This document shows, one piece after another, positions 55,880 through 64,000 of a DNA stretch of 64,000 nt. Made by a program: the position numbers and the translations under genes. Within the stretch, counting starts at the first letter, position 1. Every line of letters starts with the position of its first letter. Origin of the DNA: Snodgrassella sp. CFCC 13594 (GTDB lineage: Bacteria > Pseudomonadota > Gammaproteobacteria > Burkholderiales > Neisseriaceae); contig NZ_LQXR01000004.1 in the NCBI RefSeq assembly GCF_001590725.1, forward strand, positions 1 to 64,000, written 5' to 3'. The notes beneath the pieces are model-generated. The model was given only the letters and a program-made list of their open reading frames with translations. It was not told the origin of the DNA and ran no database searches.

Positions 55880-56871
55880 GACTGTATTTCACTGTGGTTT
55901 GCGCCATCACGCAAGACAATGGCAATGGCATCATGCTGCTGCAACGTGCGAATCCGCTCAAACAATATCAGGGCTGGCGGATAAACTGATTTCATCATGC
56001 CCAACCACTGCTTTAATCGTGCTACGGCGAATTTAGGGTTATCGCTTTTATAACGACACAACTGAAAAAAATGGGCAATCCAAGGCAATAAATCATCCCA
56101 AGACAGAGGCATTACTGATTTACCAGCGTTGTCATTGGCGATTTGACGCGCTAAATCAGGTATCATCACCGCACCACGCCCTAACATGACATCATCGCAG
56201 CCACTGATGTCGCGGATCAGTCGATAATCATGCAAACTGAATACATCGCCATTGGCCACCATCGGTAAATGGACATTCTGGCGTATTTTGGCCAACCATG
56301 ACCAATGTGCAGGCGGGCGATAACCTTCAACTTTGGTTCGGGCATGAACGGTAAGCAGTTGTGCACCCCCAGCCTCTATCGCTTGGGCACACGCTAAGGC
56401 CAAATTCTTATTGTCGTAACCCAGCCGCATTTTGGCACTGAGCATCACTTTTTCAGGCAACCGCTGACGCAATGTCCGCACAATGGATTCGATTTTGTGT
56501 GGATTCCGAAGCAACACGGCCCCTCCTTCATGGCGATTAACCGTGGGCGCTGGGCAACCAAAATTTAAATCAATGCGATCCACACCGCAAGCTACGGCAT
56601 TTAGCGCATTCACAGCCATGTTCTCTTCATCGCTGCCCAGCAACTGCATCGTTACTGGCGTACCAGCAGGCGTTAACCCATTGTTTGCCAGTTCTGGCAT
56701 GTATTTTAGCCATGTTGCACGAGAATGCACCGTGTGCGTAATGCGTACAAATTCGGTCACACAAGCATCAAACCCACCCAATTGAGTAAGAATAGTACGC
56801 ATTACGTCATCCACCAGCCCTTGCATGGGTGCGAGATAAAGTTGGGGGGAAGGAATAAGAAAATTGCTCAT
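55876..56871 (-). CDS. dusC: tRNA-dihydrouridine(16) synthase
   Basis: FMN-dependent enzyme of 331 residues that reduces a tRNA D-loop uridine. The N-terminal barrel starts LYLAPMQGLVDDVMRTIL. FMN and substrate parts are DLNFGCPAPTVNRHEGGAVL with the catalytic cysteine, SAKMRLGYDN, LTVHARTKVEGY and ANGDVFSLHD. The TEFVRIT segment favours the DusC subfamily. The ATG at 56871 (MSNFLIPS) is chosen; the frame is open to 56895, into the upstream terminator. Confidence 0.9.
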   Translation of the reverse strand: MSNFLIPSPQLYLAPMQGLVDDVMRTILTQLGGFDACVTEFVRITHTVHSRATWLKYMPELANNGLTPAGTPVTMQLLGSDEENMAVNALNAVACGVDRIDLNFGCPAPTVNRHEGGAVLLRNPHKIESIVRTLRQRLPEKVMLSAKMRLGYDNKNLALACAQAIEAGGAQLLTVHARTKVEGYRPPAHWSWLAKIRQNVHLPMVANGDVFSLHDYRLIRDISGCDDVMLGRGAVMIPDLARQIANDNAGKSVMPLSWDDLLPWIAHFFQLCRYKSDNPKFAVARLKQWLGMMKSVYPPALILFERIRTLQQHDAIAIVLRDGANHSEIQS

Positions 56872-56891
56872 GTATGCGACGGCCATAAAAA

Positions 56892-56918
56892 ACACCCGAC
56901 ACCAAAAGGTACGGGTGT
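56892..56918 (-). terminator. terminator of the PAS/PhnD-like operon
   Basis: Read on the minus strand: ACACCCG pairs with CGGGTGT and an inner ACC pairs with GGT, then a run of T. It lies 55 bases past the PhnD-like gene and just before dusC. Confidence 0.8.
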
Positions 56919-56972
56919 AATCAAGTCAATATTATACAAAAAGGTAAGCAACTTGTAATCTGCCGCCAGCCC

Positions 56973-57719
56973 TCAATCGCGTAGCGTTTCAATTAAGTCG
57001 ATCAAAAATTCTACATCTTCTTGTTTGAGCACATCAAAACCGTCATTAAAACCCAATTCGCTTAATAAATGTTGGCCTTCAGCCGAATTTTTTAAGTTCG
57101 CAAAGCCTTCCTGTAATTGGGTCTGTAACTCAGCTAAGCGAGGATGTACCAATAATACGTGCGATAAATCATTGATCCGGCTTTCAATCAAAACATGCAG
57201 CTGGTGCTTGGTCAATGCCGACAAATGATGATACGCCGAAGCCATAAAGAAGCCGACATCTACTTCGCCCTTCATGATTTTTCGGGCCACGGCTTGAAAG
57301 GTATCTGCAGCTTGCCACTTGATATCGCCTTCTTCTAAGTCAACAGCTTCCAATAAGCGCAAACCAATCAATTTGACATCAATATTATCGGTACAGACAA
57401 TACTGGTGCCTGGTTTTAAATCTGTGAGCTGCTGTAATGTAGATCCGCTTTTGCTGGCAATGACCATTTCATCAGATACATTGACCGGTCGAGCCACTGG
57501 CAAGTAGTTGCGTTCACGCACCAAATAGGCTGCATCAAAAGGATTGGCATAAATGATGTCAACAGAATCGCTGGCCAAGGCAGCTTTTTCTTCCTCTGCA
57601 TTGGCGGGTGTCAACAAATGGATGGGTTGTGATAGTACATGTTGTAGACGATTATTGAGAAAATGCCAACCTGCAAAATATTGCGGTGGAAAATCAGGGG
57701 CAATCAAAAAATTCAACAT
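56973..57719 (-). CDS. PhnD-like substrate-binding protein without signal peptide
   Basis: A 248-residue protein with the two-lobed fold of phosphate/phosphonate ABC binding proteins. Family pieces are FLIAPDFPPQYFAGW at the start, DIIYANPFDAAYLVRE near residue 54 and VGFFMASAYHHL near 155. It begins directly with the first strand (MLNFLIAPD) and has no signal peptide or lipobox, and no permease or ATPase gene lies near. It is therefore probably cytoplasmic and used for sensing rather than transport. Its ATG overlaps the stop of the PAS gene (TAATG), so the two products are made together. Confidence 0.75.
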   Translation of the reverse strand: MLNFLIAPDFPPQYFAGWHFLNNRLQHVLSQPIHLLTPANAEEEKAALASDSVDIIYANPFDAAYLVRERNYLPVARPVNVSDEMVIASKSGSTLQQLTDLKPGTSIVCTDNIDVKLIGLRLLEAVDLEEGDIKWQAADTFQAVARKIMKGEVDVGFFMASAYHHLSALTKHQLHVLIESRINDLSHVLLVHPRLAELQTQLQEGFANLKNSAEGQHLLSELGFNDGFDVLKQEDVEFLIDLIETLRD

Positions 57720-58207
57720 TATTGATTCCCTTCTGCCAATCTCATTTGGGCATACAATTCACGCATTTCTCTCACCTTGCTGCGCGATGGATTGCGGCGT
57801 ACAGAAGTATAGCCTTGAATCACACCATTGCGAATGTTAGGAATAATGGTTGCGTAAACCCAATAAAATCCGCCATCTTTGCGCAGATTTTTAACATATC
57901 CATGCCATTTTTGGCCAGCTTGGATGGTGTCCCACAAATCTTTATACGCCACACTCGGCATATCTGGATGGCGCAAAATATAATGCGGCGCACCCATCAA
58001 TTCTTCTCGTGTCCAGCCACTCATATCCACAAACACATCATTGGCATGGGTAATGATGCCTTCCAAATCGGTAGTTGAGGTAATCAAGCAACCGTCAGGA
58101 AAGCGCTTCTCTTCTTCCGTGCAATACACAGTGCGGACTTGACCATCATAATGAGTCAATTCATAGGTGCGATGCGCCACCTGTGGCAGTGGCATAGGTA
58201 AAAGCAT
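57719..58207 (-). CDS. single-domain Aer-type PAS protein
   Basis: A 162-residue protein made almost entirely of one PAS domain of the aerotaxis (Aer) type. The core reads ITSTTDLEGIITHANDVFVD, GWTREELMGAPHYILRHPDM and YWVYATIIPNIRNG, with the FAD-contact region of Aer. There is no transmembrane helix, HAMP or chemoreceptor domain and no kinase. The ATG at 58207 follows GGGGGAAAG; an open TTG at 58228 is not used. It may bind flavin and sense redox state or oxygen. It is coupled to the PhnD-like gene, hinting at a shared signalling complex. Confidence 0.8.
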   Translation of the reverse strand: MLLPMPLPQVAHRTYELTHYDGQVRTVYCTEEEKRFPDGCLITSTTDLEGIITHANDVFVDMSGWTREELMGAPHYILRHPDMPSVAYKDLWDTIQAGQKWHGYVKNLRKDGGFYWVYATIIPNIRNGVIQGYTSVRRNPSRSKVREMRELYAQMRLAEGNQ

Positions 58208-58388
58208 TTCTTTCCCCCAAAAAATCAAAATCTATGTGCCGTTTATGGCCGTTTAGCTACTCATACTGCCATCATGTAGACCACATGAAAAGAAGAAAGA
58301 GTAACTGATTTAAAAAAAATGATTTTTTTTTGATATATATTAAATTTCGGCAATATTTACCACCGATAATACCTATCTAATTAGCATA

Positions 58389-59438
58389 TTATTTTCTTTT
58401 ACTGCGCTGCCCTGGGATCGACATGCCAGCCCAACGCACAATATTGGCCACCTCAAATTGGTTCAATTCATAATACTGCCCCCGCTTCAATCGCGCAGGC
58501 AGCCCGATGGGACCAAAGCCCACCCGAACCAGCCGGCTCACCGTCAACCCTTGGCTCTCAAATAAGCGTCGAACTTCGCGATTTCGGCCTTCTTTGATCA
58601 CCACATTGTACCAACGATTCGCACCCTCACCACCTTGCTCAAACAACCGCTCGATTTTGGCCAAACCATCTTCCAACATCACGCCTTCAGTTAATGCTTG
58701 TCTTTGTTCGTCTGTCAGTTCACCCAAAATCCGAACTGCATACTCGCGTTCAACTTCAAAACTGGGATGAGCAAACCGATTCACCAATTCACCCGAAGTA
58801 GTCAAAATCAATAAACCGCTGGTATTGATGTCCAACCGGCCAATAGCCACCCACCGGCTGCTGGCGGTTTGCGGTAATCGATCAAAAATGCTCACCCGTC
58901 CTTGCGGATCATCTCGACTGACAATCTCACCTTCTTGTTTGTAATACAGCAAGATACGCGGCAACCGATCCGGCCATTTGATTTTAACTGCTTGGCCTCG
59001 AACACTGATTTCATCGTCGGGTGCAACTTTGTCACCCAATTGCGCCACTTTACCGTTTATTTTCACCAAACCTTGTGTAATCCATTGCTCCATTTCACGA
59101 CGCGAGCCCACGCCGGAAGCAGCCAATGCTTTTTGTAAACGCATTGGCTCTATATCGTGACTGCTGACGCGTTGTTCTTTTAGTTCACGTGCCCGCTCTT
59201 GGATTTTCTGGTTGGGGCTACGCACCACCAGTTTTTTGGCTCGGGATACTTGCAATTTAGGCTGTTCACTCGAGGGATGGCTGCCTGAAGCAGGCGCAAT
59301 AGTTCCCTGCTGGCCAACCTTGCCACGACGCGAAGCAGCTGATGGCATCGCTTTTTTCAGTGGTGTTTTGGGTGTTTTAGATGGACTGGCAACGCCATCA
59401 CGCATTTGACGCTTGGTCATTTTTTTAGGGGTGGTCAT
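58389..59438 (-). CDS. rluB: 23S rRNA pseudouridine(2605) synthase RluB
   Basis: Pseudouridine synthase of 349 residues. The first 90 or so residues form a basic, low-complexity extension. An S4 RNA-binding domain follows (RLQKALAASGVGSRREMEQW). The catalytic core has the aspartate in AIGRLDINTSGLLILT, then EREYAVRILG and EGRNREVRRLFES. It lies 3 bases after the YlqF-ScpB gene on the same strand; scpB and rluB are common neighbours. The long extension is larger than in E. coli RluB. Confidence 0.9.
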   Translation of the reverse strand: MTTPKKMTKRQMRDGVASPSKTPKTPLKKAMPSAASRRGKVGQQGTIAPASGSHPSSEQPKLQVSRAKKLVVRSPNQKIQERARELKEQRVSSHDIEPMRLQKALAASGVGSRREMEQWITQGLVKINGKVAQLGDKVAPDDEISVRGQAVKIKWPDRLPRILLYYKQEGEIVSRDDPQGRVSIFDRLPQTASSRWVAIGRLDINTSGLLILTTSGELVNRFAHPSFEVEREYAVRILGELTDEQRQALTEGVMLEDGLAKIERLFEQGGEGANRWYNVVIKEGRNREVRRLFESQGLTVSRLVRVGFGPIGLPARLKRGQYYELNQFEVANIVRWAGMSIPGQRSKRK

Positions 59439-59441
59439 AAT

Positions 59442-60974
59442 CTAGGCTCCCAACTCATCATCAGATGGTTCTTCTGCGGCAGGTAAAGCAGCGGCAGGTT
59501 CGGTTAATTCAGGCAAAACCAGTTCGCCCAACTCGGTTAAAGGGGGCAATTGGCACAAATCTTCCAATTGCAAATCACTCAGAAATTGCGGTGTGGTGGC
59601 CCATAAATTGGGTTGGCCCAATGTATCACGTTGGCCGATGACTTCAATCCAATTACGATCTTGTAAAATTTGCATCACATGGCTGGAAACAGCCACACCG
59701 CGAATGGCCTCAATATCGGCACGTGTTACTGGTTGCTGATACGCAATGATGGCCAGTGTTTCCATTACAGCACGTGAATAACGCGGTGCTCGTTGCTCGT
59801 TCAACCGGCTGAGACGAGAAAAGGCAGCGGGCACGACTTGAAACCGCCATCCTTCTGGCGTATGCACCAACAACAATCCACGACCTTGCCAACGGCTTTT
59901 CAGCACCGCCAAAACATCAATCAATTTATCAGCAGACATGGGTGGTTCAAATAACGCGCGCAAAGCGCGTTCGTCAAGGGCCTCATCCCGTGTCAGCAAC
60001 GCTGCTTCAATAAAGGCATCAGCCGATAACGGCGCCTGCTCAGTCATGGGAGCGCCTGAACGCTGTGCTTTGCGCGCTTCGCGTTCTGCTTTAAGCACCG
60101 CTTCGCGTTGTTGTCCAGCCTTTAACCACACCGCCCATTGATTGGGTGTTTCCAAGGTAATACACCCAATTTGACCATCACGAAAATCAGTCAGCACTCG
60201 TTCGGCCGCCTTTTGATAATCAATGCGCCCCCCTGTCAATAGCGCACCGCGCTTGCGCCCAATCCAATCGAGCCATTCATCATCGCGCCAATGTGGGCTA
60301 GTGCTCAAATCAGCCTGATAGCGTGCTTGTAGCAAAGTTAAGTAATGACGACGTAAATAATCCAGCAATTCCAGCGCCACCGTTTCTTCGTCTAACGCAT
60401 TGCGGCCCACGGCACCACTGGCCGCTAAGTGATAACCGGCCTCTTCGACAATAATTTTTGGCCATAACATACCTGGCGTATCGTAGAGCCAAAAATCATC
60501 AGCCAAAATCAATCGCTGCTCCGCTTTGGTGATGCCCGGCTCATTACCCGTTTTCGCACCTTTTTTACCCAGCATCCCATTAATCAATGTTGATTTGCCC
60601 ACATTAGGAATTCCACAAATCAATACCCGCAAAGGTTTATCCAGCCCCTTGCGGTGAGGTACCAAGGCACGACAGGCGGCTATGAGCTTGGCTGCGGCTT
60701 GGCGATCAGATGCATCTAAAGCAATGGCTTGTGTCTGACTTTGCGCTTGGTATTCAGCCAACCATAAATCCGTGCGCTGGGCATCTGCTAAATCTTGTTT
60801 ATTGAGGATTTTAAGTTTAGGTTTGTCCGCTGAAAGCTTCGCCAACAGTGGATTGGCACTGGAGGCTGGCAGGCGCGCATCCAATACCTCAATCACCATA
60901 TCCACGCTTTTTAAGCGTTCCATAATGGCTTTTTTGGCCTTGTGCATGTGCCCTGGGTACCACTGAATGGCCAT
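59442..60974 (-). CDS. in-frame fusion: ribosome GTPase YlqF + condensin subunit ScpB
   Basis: One open frame of 510 residues. Residues 1-309 are a circularly permuted GTPase of the YlqF/RbgA type: WYPGHMHKAKKAI, G4 NKQD at 58-61, G1 GIPNVGKSTLING, G2 in NEPGITK and G3 DTPGMLWP. These help late 50S assembly. Residues 310-510 are ScpB, the winged-helix partner of ScpA and SMC: YSRAVMETLAIIAYQQPVTR, then ADIEAIRGV and WIEVIGQRDTLGQP. Met310 (60047) stands where ScpB would normally start, so an internal start could still give free ScpB. No stop or frame change separates the halves. scpA is not in the window. Confidence 0.88.
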   Translation of the reverse strand: MAIQWYPGHMHKAKKAIMERLKSVDMVIEVLDARLPASSANPLLAKLSADKPKLKILNKQDLADAQRTDLWLAEYQAQSQTQAIALDASDRQAAAKLIAACRALVPHRKGLDKPLRVLICGIPNVGKSTLINGMLGKKGAKTGNEPGITKAEQRLILADDFWLYDTPGMLWPKIIVEEAGYHLAASGAVGRNALDEETVALELLDYLRRHYLTLLQARYQADLSTSPHWRDDEWLDWIGRKRGALLTGGRIDYQKAAERVLTDFRDGQIGCITLETPNQWAVWLKAGQQREAVLKAEREARKAQRSGAPMTEQAPLSADAFIEAALLTRDEALDERALRALFEPPMSADKLIDVLAVLKSRWQGRGLLLVHTPEGWRFQVVPAAFSRLSRLNEQRAPRYSRAVMETLAIIAYQQPVTRADIEAIRGVAVSSHVMQILQDRNWIEVIGQRDTLGQPNLWATTPQFLSDLQLEDLCQLPPLTELGELVLPELTEPAAALPAAEEPSDDELGA

Positions 60975-61008
60975 AACGATTCCTAAACATAAACAAACAG
61001 GCTAAATT

Positions 61009-61037
61009 ATTCAAGCAGCCTACAAGGCTGCCTGAAT
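61009..61037 (-). terminator. inverted-DUS terminator after rapZ
   Basis: Thirteen-base arms (ATTCAAGCAGCCT and AGGCTGCCTGAAT) with one mismatch. The right arm is a perfect uptake 12-mer at 61025-61036. It lies about 40 bases past the rapZ stop on the minus strand. Confidence 0.75.
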
Positions 61038-61077
61038 ATAAAATTAGAATCATTATATCGTGTTTGCCCAATTGTGC

Positions 61078-61914
61078 CTAACCATCCAATTGACGATGGC
61101 GCACCAACACCGAATAAGCCGACAATCGTGCCGCTAACGCCTCCACAATATAAACAGAACGATGCTGCCCGCCAGTACACCCCACACCTATATTCACATA
61201 GCTGCGGCTGTCTTCACCCATACGCGGCAACCACCGCTGCAAAAAGGCATCTACGCTGTCTATCATTTCAGCCATCATAGGCTGCGTGGCAAAAAAATTC
61301 CGCACTGGGTCATCCAGCCCTGTATATGGCCGCAACTGAGGATCGTAAAAAGGATTGGGCAAACAGCGCACATCGAACACATAATCCATGCTCACCGGCG
61401 CCCCAAATTTAAAGCCAAATGATTCCAGTACCACATGCAAAGGCGCCACCGGCAGACCTAGCCATTGTTGCACATAGTGGCGCAATTGTTGCGCATTCAA
61501 CAGCGAAGTATCTAGGGTATAGGCATGGTTTTGCAGAGGTGCCATATAATGACGCTCAGCCGCCAAACTCTCACTCAGAGTTTGGTGTTCACGTGCGAGC
61601 GGATGACTGCGACGCGTTTCGGAGAAGCGGCGCAATAACACAGCATCAGAAGTGGTTAAAAACAAAATATCGACACGATGACCACGCCCCCGTAGCTGAC
61701 CGATCAACGTTTCAACTTCTGCCAAACGAAAGCGGGATCGAATATCAACGCTAACCCCCAATTGCTCAATTTGGCTCCGCTGGTAATGGCGCACCAAATC
61801 AGGCAGCATGTCTACTGGAAGATTGTCTACACACACAAAGCCAACATCTTCCAATAAGCGCAACGCAATGGATTTGCCTGAGCCAGACAAACCACTAATC
61901 AGCACGATCCTCAT
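61078..61914 (-). CDS. rapZ: RNase adapter/P-loop protein RapZ
   Basis: Nucleotide-binding protein of 278 residues. In enterobacteria it steers RNase E to the GlmZ small RNA. It starts [20 protein letters not shown] with a Walker A motif, followed by [18 protein letters not shown]. The C-terminal RNA-binding part has [22 protein letters not shown] and [16 protein letters not shown]. The ATG at 61914 is used; a longer opening to 62079 belongs to the hprK frame overlap. It overlaps hprK by 20 bases. RNA targets in Neisseriaceae are unknown. Confidence 0.92.
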   Translation of the reverse strand: MRIVLISGLSGSGKSIALRLLEDVGFVCVDNLPVDMLPDLVRHYQRSQIEQLGVSVDIRSRFRLAEVETLIGQLRGRGHRVDILFLTTSDAVLLRRFSETRRSHPLAREHQTLSESLAAERHYMAPLQNHAYTLDTSLLNAQQLRHYVQQWLGLPVAPLHVVLESFGFKFGAPVSMDYVFDVRCLPNPFYDPQLRPYTGLDDPVRNFFATQPMMAEMIDSVDAFLQRWLPRMGEDSRSYVNIGVGCTGGQHRSVYIVEALAARLSAYSVLVRHRQLDG

Positions 61915-62857
61915 TGTTTGCTGCATCCTCTTTAAGCATGGCGTTGTGCCGATCCAAAAATTCTTTGGTGCTGTCTTTACCACGTATTTGCAAAATATAA
62001 TTGCGCACTGCTGCCTCAACCAATACCGCCAAGTTGCGCCCCACCGCCACAGGCAAGGTGACGCTGCGGATGGATACATTCAAAATGCCTTCCGTTTCGC
62101 TTTGAATACTTAACCGATCGAGATTCTGCATGTATGCATCATCAGCCAAAGCCAGATTGATGATGAGTTTTAATGGTTTTTTCGGGCGCACCGCGGTTTC
62201 ACCAAATATGGCCCGGATATTAAGCACGCCCAATCCGCGCACTTCCAAGAAATCCTTCAGCATGGGCGGGCAGCGCCCCTCCAACGTCTCAGGGCCGGTA
62301 CGGTATAATTCAACGGCATCGTCTGCCACCAATCCATGGCCGCGGGAAATCAGCTCCAGGGCCAATTCACTTTTGCCCAAACCTGATTGCCCAGTAATCA
62401 ATACACCCACTTCAAAGACATCCAAGAAAACACCATGCTTGACTGTAGAAGTAGCCAAAGTGCGTTGCAAATAAATACGCAACACATCCATCAAAAATGG
62501 GCTTTCAGTTTGAGAGGTTAGAAGTGGGACACTGTGAGTGTGGCAATAATCGCGGAGCATATAAGGCACAGGTAAATCATTGGCTACAATCACCAATGCC
62601 ATGGTTAAATCAAAGAGTTCATCAAAACTGGCTTTGACTTCGCCATTTTCCATGCGATTCAGATAATTGACTTCGGCGATGCCCAACACTTGAATCTGGT
62701 TGGGATGAATGAAGTTGAGATGGCCCACCAGCGCCAATACTGGTTTATCCGCATCGACACTGATTCGATTGTCCGCGCCTGCAGTACCTGCCGACCACGC
62801 CAGTTTGAGTTTATTTTGATTATCCTGATACAAGCGGCGGACAGAAATGCTGGGCAT
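61895..62857 (-). CDS. hprK: HPr kinase/phosphorylase
   Basis: HprK of 320 residues phosphorylates HPr (or NPr) on a serine. The N-terminal domain ends before the P-loop [20 protein letters not shown]. The catalytic loop with histidine and aspartate follows in [14 protein letters not shown], and the conserved [16 protein letters not shown] is complete. In Neisseriaceae and other Gram-negatives it belongs to a short PTS without sugar permeases. It lies between ptsN and rapZ in one operon. Confidence 0.95.
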   Translation of the reverse strand: MPSISVRRLYQDNQNKLKLAWSAGTAGADNRISVDADKPVLALVGHLNFIHPNQIQVLGIAEVNYLNRMENGEVKASFDELFDLTMALVIVANDLPVPYMLRDYCHTHSVPLLTSQTESPFLMDVLRIYLQRTLATSTVKHGVFLDVFEVGVLITGQSGLGKSELALELISRGHGLVADDAVELYRTGPETLEGRCPPMLKDFLEVRGLGVLNIRAIFGETAVRPKKPLKLIINLALADDAYMQNLDRLSIQSETEGILNVSIRSVTLPVAVGRNLAVLVEAAVRNYILQIRGKDSTKEFLDRHNAMLKEDAANNEDRAD

Positions 62858-62867
62858 GACCTCAACC

Positions 62868-63317
62868 TCAATCAGCGATTAAAATAGCATGAGCTGCTTC
62901 TGGTGTATTTGCGGCCATCAAGGCCTCACGGACACTTTTCATCGAGAATTTGTCTGCCAAGGCAGACAACACTTCCAAATGTTGACTGGAAGCATTTTCT
63001 GGCACCAATAGCACAAACACCAGAGCAACCGGTTTACCATCAGGTGAATCAAAAGACACGGGTGATTTCAAGCGGAAAAAAGCGCCCAATGTTTTTTTAA
63101 TGCCAGCATGGCGCCCATGCGGAATGGCTACGCCTTGCCCTAAGCCTGTTGAGCCCAATTTTTCCCGCGCAAATAGACAATCAAAAACATCAGCACGGCT
63201 TAAGTTAGCTTCATTTTCCAGCAGCAATCCAGCTTGCTCGAAAATGCGTTTTTTGCTGCCCACATCCAAATCCAACACCACATGTGAAAGCGGCAGAATA
63301 TCCCCGATAAGACTCAT
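62868..63317 (-). CDS. ptsN: PTS IIA-Ntr regulatory protein
   Basis: Nitrogen-type EIIA of 149 residues. The phosphorylated histidine lies in [19 protein letters not shown] near residue 68. Conserved ends are [18 protein letters not shown] and [20 protein letters not shown]. It controls potassium uptake, nitrogen and envelope responses in other bacteria. It is the first gene of ptsN-hprK-rapZ, with 10 bases to hprK. Confidence 0.95.
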   Translation of the reverse strand: MSLIGDILPLSHVVLDLDVGSKKRIFEQAGLLLENEANLSRADVFDCLFAREKLGSTGLGQGVAIPHGRHAGIKKTLGAFFRLKSPVSFDSPDGKPVALVFVLLVPENASSQHLEVLSALADKFSMKSVREALMAANTPEAAHAILIAD

Positions 63318-63438
63318 TGCGTTCTCTAAATCAAGCCCAAGCTTGTGTTTGTCAAAACGCGCTAATTGTACTGCCGCGCCTCATTAAGCTCAACTTGTAA
63401 ATGGGGGCATCCATCAGACTGCCTGCATAAATACATTT

Positions 63439-64000
63439 TCAGGCAGCCAAATGAATCCATAGATAGTGGAGGTACAACCCCAAAAACCACGCCAAGCCAA
63501 TGCGATTATTGCGTAAAAATGTTACAAAACATGCTGTGCGATGACGTGTACGAATCACTTGGTATTGTCGCCATTGCCAATACACCACCAAAGGCAACAT
63601 AAGCCAATAAGGCCAACTGGCTTGGATACACCAGCCCAGAACTACCATCAGCAAGGTAAACACCGCATGGCAACACATGATGGCGGCAACATCGTAATCA
63701 CCAAACGTAATGGCAGAGGTACGGATGCCGATTTTTAAATCGTCTTCTTTATCAGCCATGGCATAAATGGTGTCATATGCCACTGTCCAGAATGTATTGG
63801 CTAAAAAGATTAACCATGCCAGCGCTGGCACTTGATTTTGTATTGCTGCAAACGCCATAGGAATACCAAAAGAAAAAGCCAAGCCCAAATACAGTTGCGG
63901 CAATGGGAAAAATCGCTTGGTAAACGGGTAGCTTATCGCCAAAAACAGTGCCGGCAAGCTCATCAATGCAGCCAGCCGATTTAGCGGAATCAAACACAAC
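63439..64000 (-). CDS. ubiA: 4-hydroxybenzoate polyprenyltransferase, 5' part outside window
   Basis: C-terminal 186 residues of UbiA, the membrane enzyme that prenylates 4-hydroxybenzoate in ubiquinone synthesis. The second aspartate-rich motif is present as [20 protein letters not shown]. Earlier and later helices match ([20 protein letters not shown]). The first Asp-rich motif and the start lie beyond position 64000. A partial uptake sequence lies just after the stop. Confidence 0.9.
   Translation of the reverse strand, partial: LCLIPLNRLAALMSLPALFLAISYPFTKRFFPLPQLYLGLAFSFGIPMAFAAIQNQVPALAWLIFLANTFWTVAYDTIYAMADKEDDLKIGIRTSAITFGDYDVAAIMCCHAVFTLLMVVLGWCIQASWPYWLMLPLVVYWQWRQYQVIRTRHRTACFVTFLRNNRIGLAWFLGLYLHYLWIHLAA

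Overview
The window looks like chromosome of a member of the Neisseriaceae. The main sign is the 12-mer AGGCTGCCTGAA and its complement. It is the DNA uptake sequence dialect reported for Simonsiella (AG-simDUS), and it occurs here at least ten times perfectly, often as inverted pairs that form transcription terminators. The betaproteobacterial core genes agree with this: rpsF-priB-rpsR-rplI, hprK-rapZ-ptsN, pmbA-darP, a YlqF-ScpB/RluB locus, luxS and purL. I cannot name the genus. Base composition is moderate to AT-leaning by eye.

Layout. Positions 1-1140 are mostly non-coding and include a secreted-protein gene killed by two in-frame stops. Positions 1163-15260 form a nitrate-respiration island: a Ric-type di-iron repair protein, MoaA, the NarX-NarL two-component system, NarK1 and NarK2 transporters, and narGHJI. 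A 33-34 bp element is shared upstream of narK1 and narG, at nearly the same distance from each start codon. Positions 15760-17786 hold the divergent yeiH/yeiE pair. Positions 17856-20670 are an AT-rich accessory patch. It carries a papain-like protein, a GFA-family protein, a class D beta-lactamase close to the Acinetobacter carbapenem-hydrolysing OXA groups, and a convergent TetR regulator. Long palindromes with a common ATTCC-N4-GGAAT core lie upstream of both the beta-lactamase gene and tetR.

Positions 21188-32648 are housekeeping: tRNA-Ser(GGA), luxS, purL, glnB, the S6/PriB/S18/L9 operon, mltB, thiD and ppa, plus two uncharacterised envelope proteins. Positions 32954-36549 form a putrescine-degradation operon (PuuD-like, PuuA-like and SpuC-like), followed by a sodium/proton antiporter. 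Positions 38513-43777 form a catabolic locus of unknown substrate: GntR/FCD regulator, LhgO-type oxidase, MHS-family permease, class II aldolase and D-2-hydroxyacid dehydrogenase. Positions 43973-44615 contain a single integron gene cassette with a recognisable attC site and no integrase in the window.

Positions 44845-64000 are again mainly housekeeping, with several oddities. dsbB and trpC are each split by one apparent single-base loss, and narX loses its last strand in the same way. A PAS protein is paired with a PhnD-like binding protein that lacks a signal peptide. The GTPase YlqF is fused in frame to the condensin subunit ScpB. The hprK-rapZ-ptsN regulatory set follows, and the window ends inside ubiA.

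The regions connect functionally in a few places. MoaA supplies molybdenum cofactor for NarG, NarXL presumably controls the transporters and reductase, and Ric would repair iron-sulfur clusters damaged by nitric oxide from nitrate metabolism. The candidates for undescribed biology are the TetR/OXA palindrome circuit, the lone cassette protein, the GntR-LhgO-aldolase locus, the PAS/PhnD-like pair and the YlqF-ScpB fusion.
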